Below the pieces are notes generated by a model. The model was not told where the DNA came from and searched no databases. It was given only the letters and a program-made list of their open reading frames with translations. Positions 52,567 to 60,526 of a stretch of 64,000 bases of DNA are shown in pieces. Both the position numbers and the translations under genes were made by a program. This DNA is from Aliiruegeria sabulilitoris (GTDB lineage: Bacteria > Pseudomonadota > Alphaproteobacteria > Rhodobacterales > Rhodobacteraceae). The stretch spans positions 1 to 64,000 of the forward strand of contig NZ_LOAS01000023.1 of assembly GCF_001558155.1 (NCBI RefSeq), given 5' to 3'. Numbering within the stretch: the stretch's first letter is position 1; the number at the start of each line of letters is the position of its first letter.

Positions 52567-52915
52567 GTTTGTCCGGTCGTGCGTCTCGCGCGGTGACGAT
52601 CCTGCGGCCCGTGCCTCCGGCGGAAGTATTTGGAGAAAGATGAACGTGTCTTGTCCTCGAGTTTCGCACCGTTGCAACGTCCCAATCTCGCATCAGGCTC
52701 AAGCGATTCGAGCTCTGCGCGGCAAGGCCTGTGCGCGCGTTTGAAGCGGTAAGAGGCGAAATTCCGGGTTTTCTTGCCTTTTATCGGGGCGTTACGTCCG
52801 AGAAACTCGCTTTGGGGCCGACCTTTTCCATTCACGTTCCAGAAAAATGCCGTATAGTCGACCGAGCGACATGAACGGTGCGCCGTCGAATTTCGGGCGG
52901 ATGCGGGGGAGACAC
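52567..52915. repeat. Gap with family A repeat (core 52611-52643) upstream of ihfB
   Basis: GTGCCTCCGGCGGAAGTATT followed by TGGAGAAAGATGAA is a clear family A copy. The rest of this interval (about 52650-52915) should contain the ihfB promoter, but I cannot point to convincing -35/-10 elements. No gene is supported here. Confidence 0.55.
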
Positions 52916-53203
52916 ATGATTCGATCCGAACTGATCCAGATTCTTGCCGAGGAAAACCCTCACCTCTTTCAGCGGGACGTTGAAAAGATCGTTAATACGG
53001 TCTTCGAGGAGATAATTGACGCCATGGCGCGGGGCGATCGTGTCGAACTGCGCGGTTTCGGCGCCTTTTCCGTGAAGAAAAGGGATGCGAGGACAGGACG
53101 GAATCCACGCACCGGTGATGCGGTGGACGTGGAGGAAAAACACGTGCCGTTCTTCAAGACCGGGAAGCTCCTGCGGGACCGGCTGAACGGCGCCGAAACC
53201 TGA
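52916..53203 (+). CDS. ihfB: Integration host factor subunit beta
   Basis: A 95 aa DNA-bending protein that heterodimerises with IhfA and shapes promoters, replication origins and recombination sites. The whole chain is the HU/IHF fold: [17 protein letters not shown] helices, then the [21 protein letters not shown] beta arm, whose proline near NPRTG intercalates in DNA. ATG 52916 follows GGGGGAG. rpsA-ihfB order is conserved across proteobacteria, here separated by a terminator and a repeat. Confidence 0.96.
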   Translation: MIRSELIQILAEENPHLFQRDVEKIVNTVFEEIIDAMARGDRVELRGFGAFSVKKRDARTGRNPRTGDAVDVEEKHVPFFKTGKLLRDRLNGAET

Positions 53204-53214
53204 GGGGGCGCTAG

Positions 53215-53580
53215 ATGCGTTATATCCGTTACGTTCTTGTTGGGTCGATCGTGGCGGCCTTGGTCGTCGTGGCAATGGCCAACCGGAGCTTTGTCACTCT
53301 GACGGTTCTGCCGGAGCCGCTGGCGAATCTGGCCAACTGGAATTTTTCCATCGATCTGCCGCTCTTCATCGTCGCCCTTGGCGGCGTGGCGGTCGGACTT
53401 CTGCTGGGCTACCTGTTTGAATGGATCCGCGAGAGCAAGCATCGTTCCGAAGTGGCCAAGCGCCAACGCCAGGTGAAGCAGCTTCACCGCGAGGTGAGCC
53501 AGCTGAAGGCGGAGAAGAACAAGGGCAAGGACGACGTGCTTGCCATTCTCGACGAGGCGGCGACCCGCAAGGCCAGCTGA
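53215..53580 (+). CDS. lapA: LapA domain-containing membrane protein
   Basis: A 121 aa inner-membrane protein of the LapA (DUF1049, lipopolysaccharide assembly A) family: two transmembrane helices (about residues 5-24 and 45-67) and a cytoplasmic coiled-coil tail (75-110, rich in Lys/Glu/Gln). In enterobacteria LapA works with LapB in regulating LPS synthesis; there is no lapB next to it here. It begins 12 bp after ihfB, so the two are probably cotranscribed. Confidence 0.88.
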   Translation: MRYIRYVLVGSIVAALVVVAMANRSFVTLTVLPEPLANLANWNFSIDLPLFIVALGGVAVGLLLGYLFEWIRESKHRSEVAKRQRQVKQLHREVSQLKAEKNKGKDDVLAILDEAATRKAS

Positions 53581-53584
53581 TCCC

Positions 53585-54235
53585 ATGAGCAACGACACCC
53601 GTGTGAAGATCTGCGGCCTGACCCGGCCGCAGGACCTGCTTGCCGTGGCCTCCGCCGGAGCGGCCTATGCAGGTTTTGTCTTTTTTGCGAAATCGCCGCG
53701 GCACCTGGAGGTGGAAGCCGCACGGGCCCTGGCTTTGGAAGCGCCGGTGGGGCTCGCCAAGGTGGCGCTGACGGTGAATGCCTCGGATGCGGAGCTGGAG
53801 CGGATTGTCGAGGCGGTGCCGCTCGACATGTTGCAACTGCACGGCTCGGAGAGCCCGGAGCGCGTAGCCGAATTGCGCGCGCGCTTTGGGTTGCCGATCA
53901 TGAAGGCCGTGGGCGTGGCGAGCGAAGAGGATCTGCCGGCGCTGGTCGAGTATGGCCGGGTGGTGGACCAGTTGCTGGTCGATGCCAAGCCGCCCAAGGG
54001 GGCGGAGTTGCCTGGCGGCAATGGACTCTCCTTTGACTGGCGTTTGATCGCCGGGCGGAGATGGCCGGTGCCGTGGATGCTCGCGGGTGGGCTGACGCCC
54101 GGGAATGTGCGCGAGGCGATCCAGTTGACCGGCGCGCGGCAGGTGGATGTCTCCTCGGGCGTAGAGAGCGCGCCAGGCGTGAAGGACGCCGCTCGTATCG
54201 CCGCTTTCGTCGAGCAGGCGATAGTGTGCGCGTGA
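53585..54235 (+). CDS. trpF: Phosphoribosylanthranilate isomerase
   Basis: TrpF isomerises N-phosphoribosylanthranilate in tryptophan synthesis. The 216 aa barrel shows [15 protein letters not shown] at the start (catalytic Cys7-like position), LQLHGSE, and the phosphate-binding [12 protein letters not shown] and [15 protein letters not shown] loops. ATG 53585 lies five bases after the lapA stop. A GNAT gene overlaps its 3' end by four bases, separating it from trpB. Confidence 0.95.
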   Translation: MSNDTRVKICGLTRPQDLLAVASAGAAYAGFVFFAKSPRHLEVEAARALALEAPVGLAKVALTVNASDAELERIVEAVPLDMLQLHGSESPERVAELRARFGLPIMKAVGVASEEDLPALVEYGRVVDQLLVDAKPPKGAELPGGNGLSFDWRLIAGRRWPVPWMLAGGLTPGNVREAIQLTGARQVDVSSGVESAPGVKDAARIAAFVEQAIVCA

Positions 54236-54675
54236 TCTGGCGTGAGGCGACGCGGGAGGATGTGCCTGCGATTGTGGCGATGCTGGCCGATGACGTCTTG
54301 GGGCAGGGGCGCGAGAGCGCGGATGCAGCGCCGTATCTTGCGGCCTTCGATGCAATGCAGGCAGAAGGCGGCAACCTGCTCATCGTAGGCGAGATTGATG
54401 GTTCCGTTGTCGCGACCTACCAGCTGACGATGATTTCCGGCCTGTCGCTCAAGGCGGCACGGCGGGCGCAGGTGGAGAGCGTGCGCGTGGCCTCGGATCG
54501 CCGGGGAGAGGGGCTGGGAGCGGCGTTGATGCAGGATGCCGAAGCGCGGGCGCGTGCGGGCGGCTGTGCGTTGATCCAGCTCACCTCGAACCGGTCGCGG
54601 GAGCGGGCGCATGATTTTTATGCCGAGCTAGGCTATGTCGCCAGCCATGTCGGCTTCAAGAAGAGCCTTCGTTAG
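54232..54675 (+). CDS. GNAT family N-acetyltransferase
   Basis: A 147 aa single-domain acetyltransferase. The acetyl-CoA binding loop is [10 protein letters not shown] (residues 85-95), followed by a C-terminal [23 protein letters not shown] typical of GNATs that modify small molecules or amino groups. It starts with GTG overlapping the trpF stop (GTGA), so translation is coupled. The position between trpF and trpB is not common in my knowledge; an acceptor cannot be assigned. Confidence 0.85.
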   Translation: MIWREATREDVPAIVAMLADDVLGQGRESADAAPYLAAFDAMQAEGGNLLIVGEIDGSVVATYQLTMISGLSLKAARRAQVESVRVASDRRGEGLGAALMQDAEARARAGGCALIQLTSNRSRERAHDFYAELGYVASHVGFKKSLR

Positions 54676-54708
54676 CGCACTGAAAGTGATCTTCCAGCGG
54701 AAGATCAT

Positions 54709-54740
54709 GCCTCCGGCGGGGATATTTTTGAACAGATGAT
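54709..54740 (+). repeat. Dispersed intergenic repeat, family A (best-preserved core)
   Basis: GCCTCCGGCGGGGATATTTT followed by TGAACAGATGAT. This is the clearest copy of the repeat found also at 20793, 28045, 46477, 52611 and 59063. It lies in the 147 bp gap upstream of trpB. Confidence 0.6.
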
Positions 54741-54822
54741 GGAGGAGGGGATTTTCCCCGCCCAGCGGTTTGTGTAGGGTCTGCGGACTGTCCGGCCGGG
54801 CGGTGGCAGAAGCGAGGTAGAG

Positions 54823-56055
54823 ATGGCCCACGATCTTTTCAATTCCTTCATGAGCGGACCGGACGAGAAGGGTCGGTTCGGAAAGTTCGGCGGGCGGTTC
54901 GTGTCCGAGACGCTGATGCCGCTGATCCTGGATCTTGAAGCGCAATACGAGTTCGCCAAGACGGATGAGAGCTTCTGGGCCGAGATGGACGATTTGTGGA
55001 AGCATTACGTGGGCCGTCCCTCGCCGCTCTATTTTGCCGACCGCCTGACCGATCACCTCGGCGGGGCAAAGATCTATCTCAAGCGGGACGAGCTGAACCA
55101 TACCGGCGCCCACAAGATCAACAACGTGTTGGGCCAGATCATCCTTGCCCGCCGCATGGGCAAGACCCGGATCATTGCCGAGACCGGCGCCGGCCAGCAT
55201 GGCGTGGCCACCGCGACGGTTTGTGCCAAGTTCGGGCTGCAATGCGTGGTCTACATGGGCGCGACCGATGTCGAGCGGCAGGCGCCGAACGTGTTCCGCA
55301 TGAAGCTTCTGGGGGCCGAGGTGATTCCCGTGACCTCCGGCCGGGGCACGCTCAAGGACGCGATGAACGACGCGCTGCGCGACTGGGTGACCAACGTGCG
55401 CGACACGTTCTACTGCATCGGGACGGTGGCGGGGCCACATCCGTACCCGGCCATGGTGCGCGATTTCCAGTGCATCATCGGCAAGGAAGCCAAGGCGCAG
55501 ATGCTGGAGCGTGAGGGCCGTCTGCCTGATACGCTGATCGCGGCCATCGGTGGCGGCTCCAACGCGATGGGCCTGTTTTACCCGTTCCTTGACGACAAGG
55601 ATGTCAACATCATCGGCGTCGAAGCGGGCGGCAAGGGTGTGAACGCGAAGATGGAGCATTGCGCCTCCCTCACCGGCGGCCGTCCCGGCGTGCTGCACGG
55701 CAACCGGACCTATCTTCTGCAAGACGACGACGGGCAGATCCTGGAAGGGCATTCGATCTCGGCCGGGCTCGACTATCCCGGAATCGGGCCGGAGCATTCC
55801 TGGCTGCATGATATCGGCCGGGCGAAATACGTCTCGATCACCGACAAGGAAGCGCTGGCGGCCTTCCAACTCAGCTGTGAGTTGGAGGGAATCATCCCGG
55901 CGCTGGAGCCCTCCCATGCGCTGGCTCATGTGGTCAAGATCGCTCCCGAACTGCCGGCCGATCATATCATCTGCATGAACATGTGCGGGCGCGGCGACAA
56001 GGACATCTTCACCGTGGCGCGTGCGCTCGGTGTGGATATGGGCGCAGCCGACTGA
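54823..56055 (+). CDS. trpB: Tryptophan synthase beta chain
   Basis: TrpB condenses indole with serine to form tryptophan with PLP. The 410 aa protein has the PLP lysine in [11 protein letters not shown] (about residue 93), the phosphate-binding GGGSNAMG, and the N-terminal [21 protein letters not shown] precedes ATG 54823. The trpA partner is not in the window. Together with trpF it places part of tryptophan synthesis here. Confidence 0.98.
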   Translation: MAHDLFNSFMSGPDEKGRFGKFGGRFVSETLMPLILDLEAQYEFAKTDESFWAEMDDLWKHYVGRPSPLYFADRLTDHLGGAKIYLKRDELNHTGAHKINNVLGQIILARRMGKTRIIAETGAGQHGVATATVCAKFGLQCVVYMGATDVERQAPNVFRMKLLGAEVIPVTSGRGTLKDAMNDALRDWVTNVRDTFYCIGTVAGPHPYPAMVRDFQCIIGKEAKAQMLEREGRLPDTLIAAIGGGSNAMGLFYPFLDDKDVNIIGVEAGGKGVNAKMEHCASLTGGRPGVLHGNRTYLLQDDDGQILEGHSISAGLDYPGIGPEHSWLHDIGRAKYVSITDKEALAAFQLSCELEGIIPALEPSHALAHVVKIAPELPADHIICMNMCGRGDKDIFTVARALGVDMGAAD

Positions 56056-56248
56056 CCGGCTTCGGCCACACACCCGTCTCGGCGTTCGACCAGCGCGCTT
56101 CAATGGCGCGACCGGTCATAAACCATGGTTTATGCGCCTCGGCGTCGGGGTTACACCCGCGCCGCTAAACCTCCGGCGGATGGATCGCCGCGCCGGCTTC
56201 CGTCACAATTGAGCTCATGACGAGACTGCTCATTGACGGGAGGAAAAA

Positions 56249-56743
56249 ATGACAGGCAAGGCCAAAAAACTTCTTTCTCTGTCTTCTCTGCTCGCAGGAT
56301 CCGCGTTGGTCTGGGCGGCGTCTGGTGCCGTCTCGATGGCAATGCCGGATATGGGTATGAGTGGCGCGACTGAGCCTTGGAAGGTTCCGTATGACGCCGG
56401 TCTGACCGTGACGGAGGGACCGGGAGAGTTCCTGCTCGCCGGGATGTCTGGAGACGCCGGTAACGGTGGCGATCAAGGCAAGGCGGGCAATGACAATGCG
56501 GGCGAAGCCCAGAGCGGTGATGACAAATCCGCCGCTGGGAGTGATAATGTCGGCGATCTGGACCGCGACCGGCTCCGGTATCGTGATGGTGACTGCGATG
56601 GTGATCAAGACGGTGATTGTGATCGCGACAGGGATCGCTTGCGCGACCGCGATTGTGACGGCGACCCCGACGAAGAGTGCGATCAGGATCGCGACCGTGA
56701 CCGGGATCGCGATGGCAGCACCGACGACGCAGACGAGAGCTGA
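56249..56743 (+). CDS. Exported Asp/Arg-rich protein with two cysteine-bounded acidic repeats
   Basis: A 164 aa protein. Residues 1-28 form a Sec signal peptide (KKLLSLSSLLAGSALVWAASG). The mature N-terminal half is Gly/Ala/Asn/Asp rich and probably disordered. From residue 104 the chain is built almost only of Asp, Arg, Gly and Cys. It contains two copies of the unit D-C-D-G-D-x-D-x-x-C-D (cysteines 116/124 and 136/144) separated by an Asp-Arg linker, ending in an alternating (DR)n stretch. The units resemble calcium-binding DxDxDG loops. GGGAGG precedes the ATG. It is followed by an exported PepSY-like protein and a membrane-bound LuxR regulator. No family known to me; a periplasmic cation or charge sensor/buffer is a guess. 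Confidence 0.72.
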   Translation: MTGKAKKLLSLSSLLAGSALVWAASGAVSMAMPDMGMSGATEPWKVPYDAGLTVTEGPGEFLLAGMSGDAGNGGDQGKAGNDNAGEAQSGDDKSAAGSDNVGDLDRDRLRYRDGDCDGDQDGDCDRDRDRLRDRDCDGDPDEECDQDRDRDRDRDGSTDDADES

Positions 56744-56845
56744 AACCTTTGTTCGGACCACCGATGCCCCCTTAGGACTTCGGTCCAGCTCTCCAGGCGC
56801 CCGGGCCCCCGGGCCGGGCGCCATTTTCTGATGGGAGGATCCGAC

Positions 56846-57241
56846 ATGTTTCGTGTTCTGACCGCCAGTGTTGCCCTTGTTGTTCTCGGCGCATTGCCCT
56901 TGGCCGCCGAGAGTGTGCAAGCGCGGGTGGTTCGGGAGTTGCAGGCTCTGGGATATACCGAAATCACCGGAAATCAGACCTGGCTTGGGCGGTACCGGAT
57001 CGTTGCAAAGGCGCCGGGCCAGAGCCGGGAGATCGTTCTGAACCCCCGTACCGGCGAGGTTCTTCGTGATTACGTGCGCCGTATCGTGCTGGAGGAGGAC
57101 GGCGACCGGGGGAGTGATCCTGTCGTCGAGGATCCATTGCTGGACGATGCCGATGGCCAGAGTGGCAATGGCGGTGTTGGCCAGGGCGCGGGGGAGGCCG
57201 GGAACGGCGCCGGAAACAGCGGAAGCAGCGGGCATGACTAG
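56846..57241 (+). CDS. Exported PepSY-like protein
   Basis: A 131 aa protein with a Sec signal (MFRVLTASVALVVLGALPLAA). The mature part contains one PepSY-like unit (ARVVRELQALGYTEITGNQTW, then LGRYRIVAKAPGQSREIVLN followed by a GEVLRDYVRR turn), then a low-complexity tail rich in Gly, Asp, Ser and Asn (residues 85-131). PepSY domains often modulate peptidases or sense periplasmic conditions. GGGAGGA precedes ATG 56846. Its stop overlaps the next gene's start by eight bases, indicating coupled expression with the LuxR regulator. Confidence 0.78.
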   Translation: MFRVLTASVALVVLGALPLAAESVQARVVRELQALGYTEITGNQTWLGRYRIVAKAPGQSREIVLNPRTGEVLRDYVRRIVLEEDGDRGSDPVVEDPLLDDADGQSGNGGVGQGAGEAGNGAGNSGSSGHD

Positions 57242-57776
57242 GCGTGCCGGAGCTGCGTCGAAACGCCCGTTCCCACGGAGCGTGATGGTTGTCGTCGTGG
57301 CATTCCAGGTTCTCGGGGCGATCTTCTTTTCCTATGACACGCTTGGGCCCTTGCTGGGGCTGCGCAATGAGCCGCTCGATTGGCACCTACACGAGTTGAT
57401 CGAGATCTGCGCCGCGGCCGGTCTGATCGTCGGATCGGTCTTCGGTTTCGTGATCCTTCGGCGGAGCGATGCGCGCCGGCGGGTGGCGGAGGAAAAGCTT
57501 TCCGCGCTCTCGGTTGCCTTCTGCGAGATGCTGGAGGCGCGGTTCGTCGCATGGCAACTCACCCCGGCTGAACATGACGTCGCCTTCCTCGTCATCAAGG
57601 GCTTTTCCACCCAGGAGATTGCCGGGTTCCGCCAAACCTCTCCAGGCACAGTGAAGGCGCAGACCGCCGCGATTTATCGCAAGGCGGGGGTGACCGGACG
57701 GGCGCAACTGGTCAGCCTGCTGATCGATGACCTGATGGAAGCGGAGCACCTGCCGCTACGGGTTCCCGCTGCCTGA
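57234..57776 (+). CDS. Membrane-anchored LuxR-type transcriptional regulator
   Basis: A 180 aa protein with two N-terminal transmembrane helices (about residues 17-37 and 55-75, VMVVVVAFQVLGAIFF and ICAAAGLIVGSVFGFVI) joined by a short periplasmic loop containing DWHLHELIE, then a linker helix and a C-terminal LuxR/GerE helix-turn-helix (residues 110-165: LTPAEHDVAFLVIKGFSTQE, then the recognition part SPGTVKAQTAAIYRKAGV). It would bind DNA from the membrane, a one-component arrangement. Similar two-helix LuxR proteins occur in other roseobacters. Its ATG overlaps the PepSY gene, which suggests it regulates or is regulated with the two exported proteins. Confidence 0.82.
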   Translation: MTRRAGAASKRPFPRSVMVVVVAFQVLGAIFFSYDTLGPLLGLRNEPLDWHLHELIEICAAAGLIVGSVFGFVILRRSDARRRVAEEKLSALSVAFCEMLEARFVAWQLTPAEHDVAFLVIKGFSTQEIAGFRQTSPGTVKAQTAAIYRKAGVTGRAQLVSLLIDDLMEAEHLPLRVPAA

Positions 57777-58142
57777 GGTGGCGTGGGTATAGAGCACTTC
57801 AAGAGGAACGATTTCCAGCGCGCGCGCATGGGTGGAGAGCAGGTCGACCTTGGGCGCGCAGCCTTCGTCATGCGCCTGCAGGAACCGGCCGGCGCAGAGG
57901 CACCAGTGGTCGCCGGGCTTGAGGCCCGGAAAGCGGAACTCGGGGCGCGGGGTGGACAGGTCATTGCCGACATATTTCGAGTAGGCGAGGAATTCGGCTG
58001 TCATCACCGCGCAGACGGTGTGGCTGCCGCGGTCCTCGTCACAGGTGTTGCAGGCGCCATCGCGAAAGAAGCCGGTCAAGGGATCCGTGGAGCACGGGGA
58101 GAGCGCGCTGCCGAGCACGTTGGTCGAAGGGTCTTTCTGCAT
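57756..58142 (-). CDS. DUF2237 family protein
   Basis: A 128 aa cytoplasmic protein with the family's cysteines and signature: NVLGSALSPCSTDPLTGFFR at the start, CNTCDEDRGSHTVC, and GDHWCLCAGRFLQA in the middle. The family is widespread in bacteria and of unknown function; clustered Cys/His suggests metal binding. Its stop overlaps the end of the convergent LuxR gene by 21 bp. The start ATG 58142 leaves out ten unconserved residues of the longer frame. Confidence 0.85.
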   Translation of the reverse strand: MQKDPSTNVLGSALSPCSTDPLTGFFRDGACNTCDEDRGSHTVCAVMTAEFLAYSKYVGNDLSTPRPEFRFPGLKPGDHWCLCAGRFLQAHDEGCAPKVDLLSTHARALEIVPLEVLYTHATSGSGNP

Positions 58143-58240
58143 GGTCGATCCCACCTGTTTCGCTGCCATCAAGATAGCGGAGAGAAGGGATCTGTCGAGG
58201 GGGAGGTTCCAGCGCTCACGCCAGTTCGGTTGGGCGCCAG

Positions 58241-58936
58241 TCAGCGAAAGCGGTCGGCAAGCCTTTGCAGGGCAGAACGCGTGTCCGGTTTGTCGGGTGG
58301 AGTTTGGGCTGCCGATCCACTGTCGGTGGGATCAGACCCGGTTGTCGGTTGGCTGGTGGAGGAACGCGGCGGGTTCACCCGGAGCGCGATGGCGTTCATG
58401 AACTTGCCGGCGTCGCCTGCGGCGAGCGCAGGTGCGCCATCGCCGATCCCGCGCAGCAGATCGTCGAGCCAGTCCGAGTCGGCCTTGGGAAAGTCGCGCA
58501 GAACGTAGCCGGAGACAGCGTCCTTGTGACCGGGATGGCCGATGCCGAGGCGCACGCGGCGGTAGTCGGGGCCGATGGCCGCGTGGATGGAGCGCAACCC
58601 GTTGTGGCCGGCATGACCGCCACCCTGTTTTACCCGCACCTTGCCGGGGGCCAGGTCCAGTTCGTCGTGAAAGACGGTGACGTCCTCCGGTTCGAGCTTG
58701 AAAAAGCGCATTGCTTCGCCGACGGATTGGCCAGAGCGGTTCATGAAGGTCTCGGGCTTGAGCAGCATGATCCGGTCCGAGCCGAAGCGGCCTTCCGAGA
58801 GTTGCCCCTGGAACTTGATCCGCCACGGGCCGAAACCATGATCGGCGGCGATCTGGTCCATCGCCATGAAGCCGATATTGTGCCGGTTGCGGGCATATTT
58901 TCCGCCCGGATTGCCGAGGCCGACGAAGAGTTGCAC
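58241..58936 (-). CDS. pth: Peptidyl-tRNA hydrolase
   Basis: Pth frees tRNA from peptidyl-tRNAs that drop off the ribosome. Family signatures: [20 protein letters not shown] (catalytic His in RNRHNIGF), [13 protein letters not shown] and [12 protein letters not shown] (Asn). The start is GTG 58936 with GGAG upstream, giving 231 aa. The chain is longer than usual: after the core (about 185 residues) there is a Ser/Thr/Pro/Asp-rich linker (residues 190-220) and a short basic tail. It is downstream of rplY, the usual rplY-pth order. Confidence 0.95.
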   Translation of the reverse strand: MQLFVGLGNPGGKYARNRHNIGFMAMDQIAADHGFGPWRIKFQGQLSEGRFGSDRIMLLKPETFMNRSGQSVGEAMRFFKLEPEDVTVFHDELDLAPGKVRVKQGGGHAGHNGLRSIHAAIGPDYRRVRLGIGHPGHKDAVSGYVLRDFPKADSDWLDDLLRGIGDGAPALAAGDAGKFMNAIALRVNPPRSSTSQPTTGSDPTDSGSAAQTPPDKPDTRSALQRLADRFR

Positions 58937-59030
58937 GGGACGTGGCTCCTGTTTCGCTTGTTTTGACCCCCTCATGCCGCGAACCGGCCGGCAATGCCAG
59001 CCCCACGGTGCAAAAGGGCTCTGACGGTGG

Positions 59031-59092
59031 AGGGGGCGCTGCCCCCCGCGCGCGGGCGCGCGTCCCCCGGGATACTTTCAGAAAGGTGAAGA
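59031..59092 (+). repeat. Dispersed intergenic repeat, family A-related
   Basis: A GC-rich hairpin region (GGGGGCGCTGCCCCC and CGCGCGGGCGCGCG) followed by CCCCCGGGATACTTTCAGAA and AGGTGAAG, which matches the second half of the family A core. It lies between pth and the rplY terminator. Confidence 0.45.
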
Positions 59093-59136
59093 TCTGTGGT
59101 TTCGCGCGGAAATTCGCCTTGGAGAAATGACCAAGC

Positions 59137-59164
59137 AAAAAGGGCGCGCCGATTGGCACGCCCT
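59137..59164 (-). terminator. Rho-independent terminator of rplY
   Basis: On the minus strand GGGCGTGCC, loop AATC, GGCGCGCCC and then TTTTT. It lies 26 bp after the rplY stop and separates rplY from pth. Confidence 0.82.
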
Positions 59165-59190
59165 TCCCTGTATTCTGAGAGGCGGAAGGA

Positions 59191-59817
59191 TTACTCCTCC
59201 GTGCCTTCCTCTGCGTCTTCGTCCTCGTCGTCGCCGCTGGCGGCCAGGCCCGACGGGGCCGAGATGGAGGCGATGTTGAAGTCGCGGTCGATGGTTGCCT
59301 TGGAGCCTTCAGGCAGCTTGACCATCGAGATCGAGATGTGGTCGTTGATGTCGAGACCCGCGAGCGAGATTTCCACCTTTTCGGGGATCTCGCCGGCCGT
59401 CACGACCAGTTCGATTTCGGGGCGAACCACGGTCAGCACACCGCCACGCTTGATGCCGGGGCTGTCCTTCTCGTCGGTAAACTCGACGGGGATGAACAGC
59501 TTGACCTTCGAGGTACGGCGCAGGCGCATGAAATCGACATGCGTCGGCAGGTCCTTGACCACGTCACGCTGCACGTTCCGGCAGATGACGCGCACGTCTT
59601 CCTCGCCTTCGACTTGCAGGTTGAAGAGCGTGGACAGGAAGCGGCCCGCCTTGAGGCGCTTCAGCAGTTCGTTGAAGGGAAGGTTGATCGCAATCGGATC
59701 AGCGCCGCCGCCATAGACGACGCCCGGTACAAGCCCGTCACGACGAGCTTGGCGAGCGGCCCCCTTGCCTGTCCCCGCGCGAACCGTGGCATTAAGATTC
59801 GGAATCTCACCAGCCAT
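59191..59817 (-). CDS. rplY: 50S ribosomal protein L25 (Ctc type)
   Basis: A 5S rRNA-binding ribosomal protein. The 208 aa product has the N-terminal L25 domain (residues 5-95, with [20 protein letters not shown] and [11 protein letters not shown]) and the extra C-terminal TL5/Ctc beta domain (100-190), then an acidic tail ([15 protein letters not shown]). ATG 59817 ([19 protein letters not shown]) is chosen; the longer upstream frame lies in the promoter region. Paired with pth as in many bacteria, but with an intervening terminator. Confidence 0.95.
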   Translation of the reverse strand: MAGEIPNLNATVRAGTGKGAARQARRDGLVPGVVYGGGADPIAINLPFNELLKRLKAGRFLSTLFNLQVEGEEDVRVICRNVQRDVVKDLPTHVDFMRLRRTSKVKLFIPVEFTDEKDSPGIKRGGVLTVVRPEIELVVTAGEIPEKVEISLAGLDINDHISISMVKLPEGSKATIDRDFNIASISAPSGLAASGDDEDEDAEEGTEE

Positions 59818-59970
59818 TGGTATCTCCTGATATTTGGGCATCCTCCAAGGGTGTATGCCCGGTTGAATGAAGCTGGGGCTATAGGTCGGATTTGCCGTTT
59901 TGGAAAGGGGAATCGTGTTTTTGCGTGGCCGAATGTGCGTGCGTGCGATGGTTCGCCGGCCGAGGGAGCC

Positions 59971-59984
59971 TTGATCGAGGTCAA
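59971..59984. promoter_or_regulatory. FNR/Anr-type box TTGATCGAGGTCAA
   Basis: Matches the FNR consensus TTGAT-N4-ATCAA with a single change (GTCAA). In Rhodobacteraceae FnrL controls genes in response to low oxygen. The box is 74 bp upstream of the phasin-like ATG and 153 bp from the rplY start, in the divergent region, so the phasin-like gene is the more likely target. Confidence 0.6.
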
Positions 59985-60057
59985 GGACAGTCTGTTTACC
60001 CAAAGTAATGCTGCGAAGACCGGTTCGACGAATCGCGTGCGAGGGGGGAGACTTGCA

Positions 60058-60405
60058 ATGACCGAAACGAATTCCGCCGCCCAGGCGGCCACGGAGCAGA
60101 TGATGTCGCTGTTCGGGGATTGGCAGAAGGCCGGGCTGGGTGCCTGGGCCTGGGCCAATCCGATGTGGTATGAAATGGTGGTGGAGATGAATGCCGAGAT
60201 TGCGCGCTTTATTTCCGATCGTCTGAAACAGGATCTCGAGTTCCAGGCGCGGGTTTTACAATGCAGGGACCCGGCGGCGTTGCGCGAATTGCAGTGCCAG
60301 TTCATGAAGGAAGCCTTCGAACAATACAGCTCCGAGACGGGCAAGCTGTTCAAGATGAACAGCGCCGCGTTGGATGCCGTCACCGGCCGCGGCACGGACG
60401 GCTAA
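60058..60405 (+). CDS. Phasin-like protein
   Basis: A 115 aa soluble, highly amphipathic helical protein. The pattern ([60 protein letters not shown]) with a Tyr-Ser-Ser-Glu-Thr-Gly-Lys-Leu-like segment ([14 protein letters not shown]) resembles phasins, which coat polyhydroxyalkanoate granules. GGGGGGAG precedes ATG 60058. No phaC, phaZ or phaR is in the window, so granule association is inferred from sequence style alone. A terminator follows, and a candidate FNR box precedes it. Confidence 0.7.
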   Translation: MTETNSAAQAATEQMMSLFGDWQKAGLGAWAWANPMWYEMVVEMNAEIARFISDRLKQDLEFQARVLQCRDPAALRELQCQFMKEAFEQYSSETGKLFKMNSAALDAVTGRGTDG

Positions 60406-60487
60406 CCTTCGATTTTAAACGTGGAAGCCGGGGAGGACCCATATGGGGCGGCTTTCGCGCGGGACTGGAACCCATCCGGTCCCCGGC

Positions 60488-60526
60488 CGCCGCTTTTCTG
60501 CACAAGAATGGCGGCGGTCCTTTTTC
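60488..60526 (+). terminator. Rho-independent terminator of the phasin-like gene
   Basis: CCGCCGC (60488-60494) pairs with GCGGCGG (60511-60517) around a 16-base loop, followed by TCCTTTTT. It lies about 85 bp after the stop codon. Confidence 0.7.

Noticed and set aside
50678-52702. Minus-strand frame of 674 codons opposite rpsA
   Set aside because: It arises from the strong codon bias of rpsA; the product's repeating pattern mirrors the S1 repeats.
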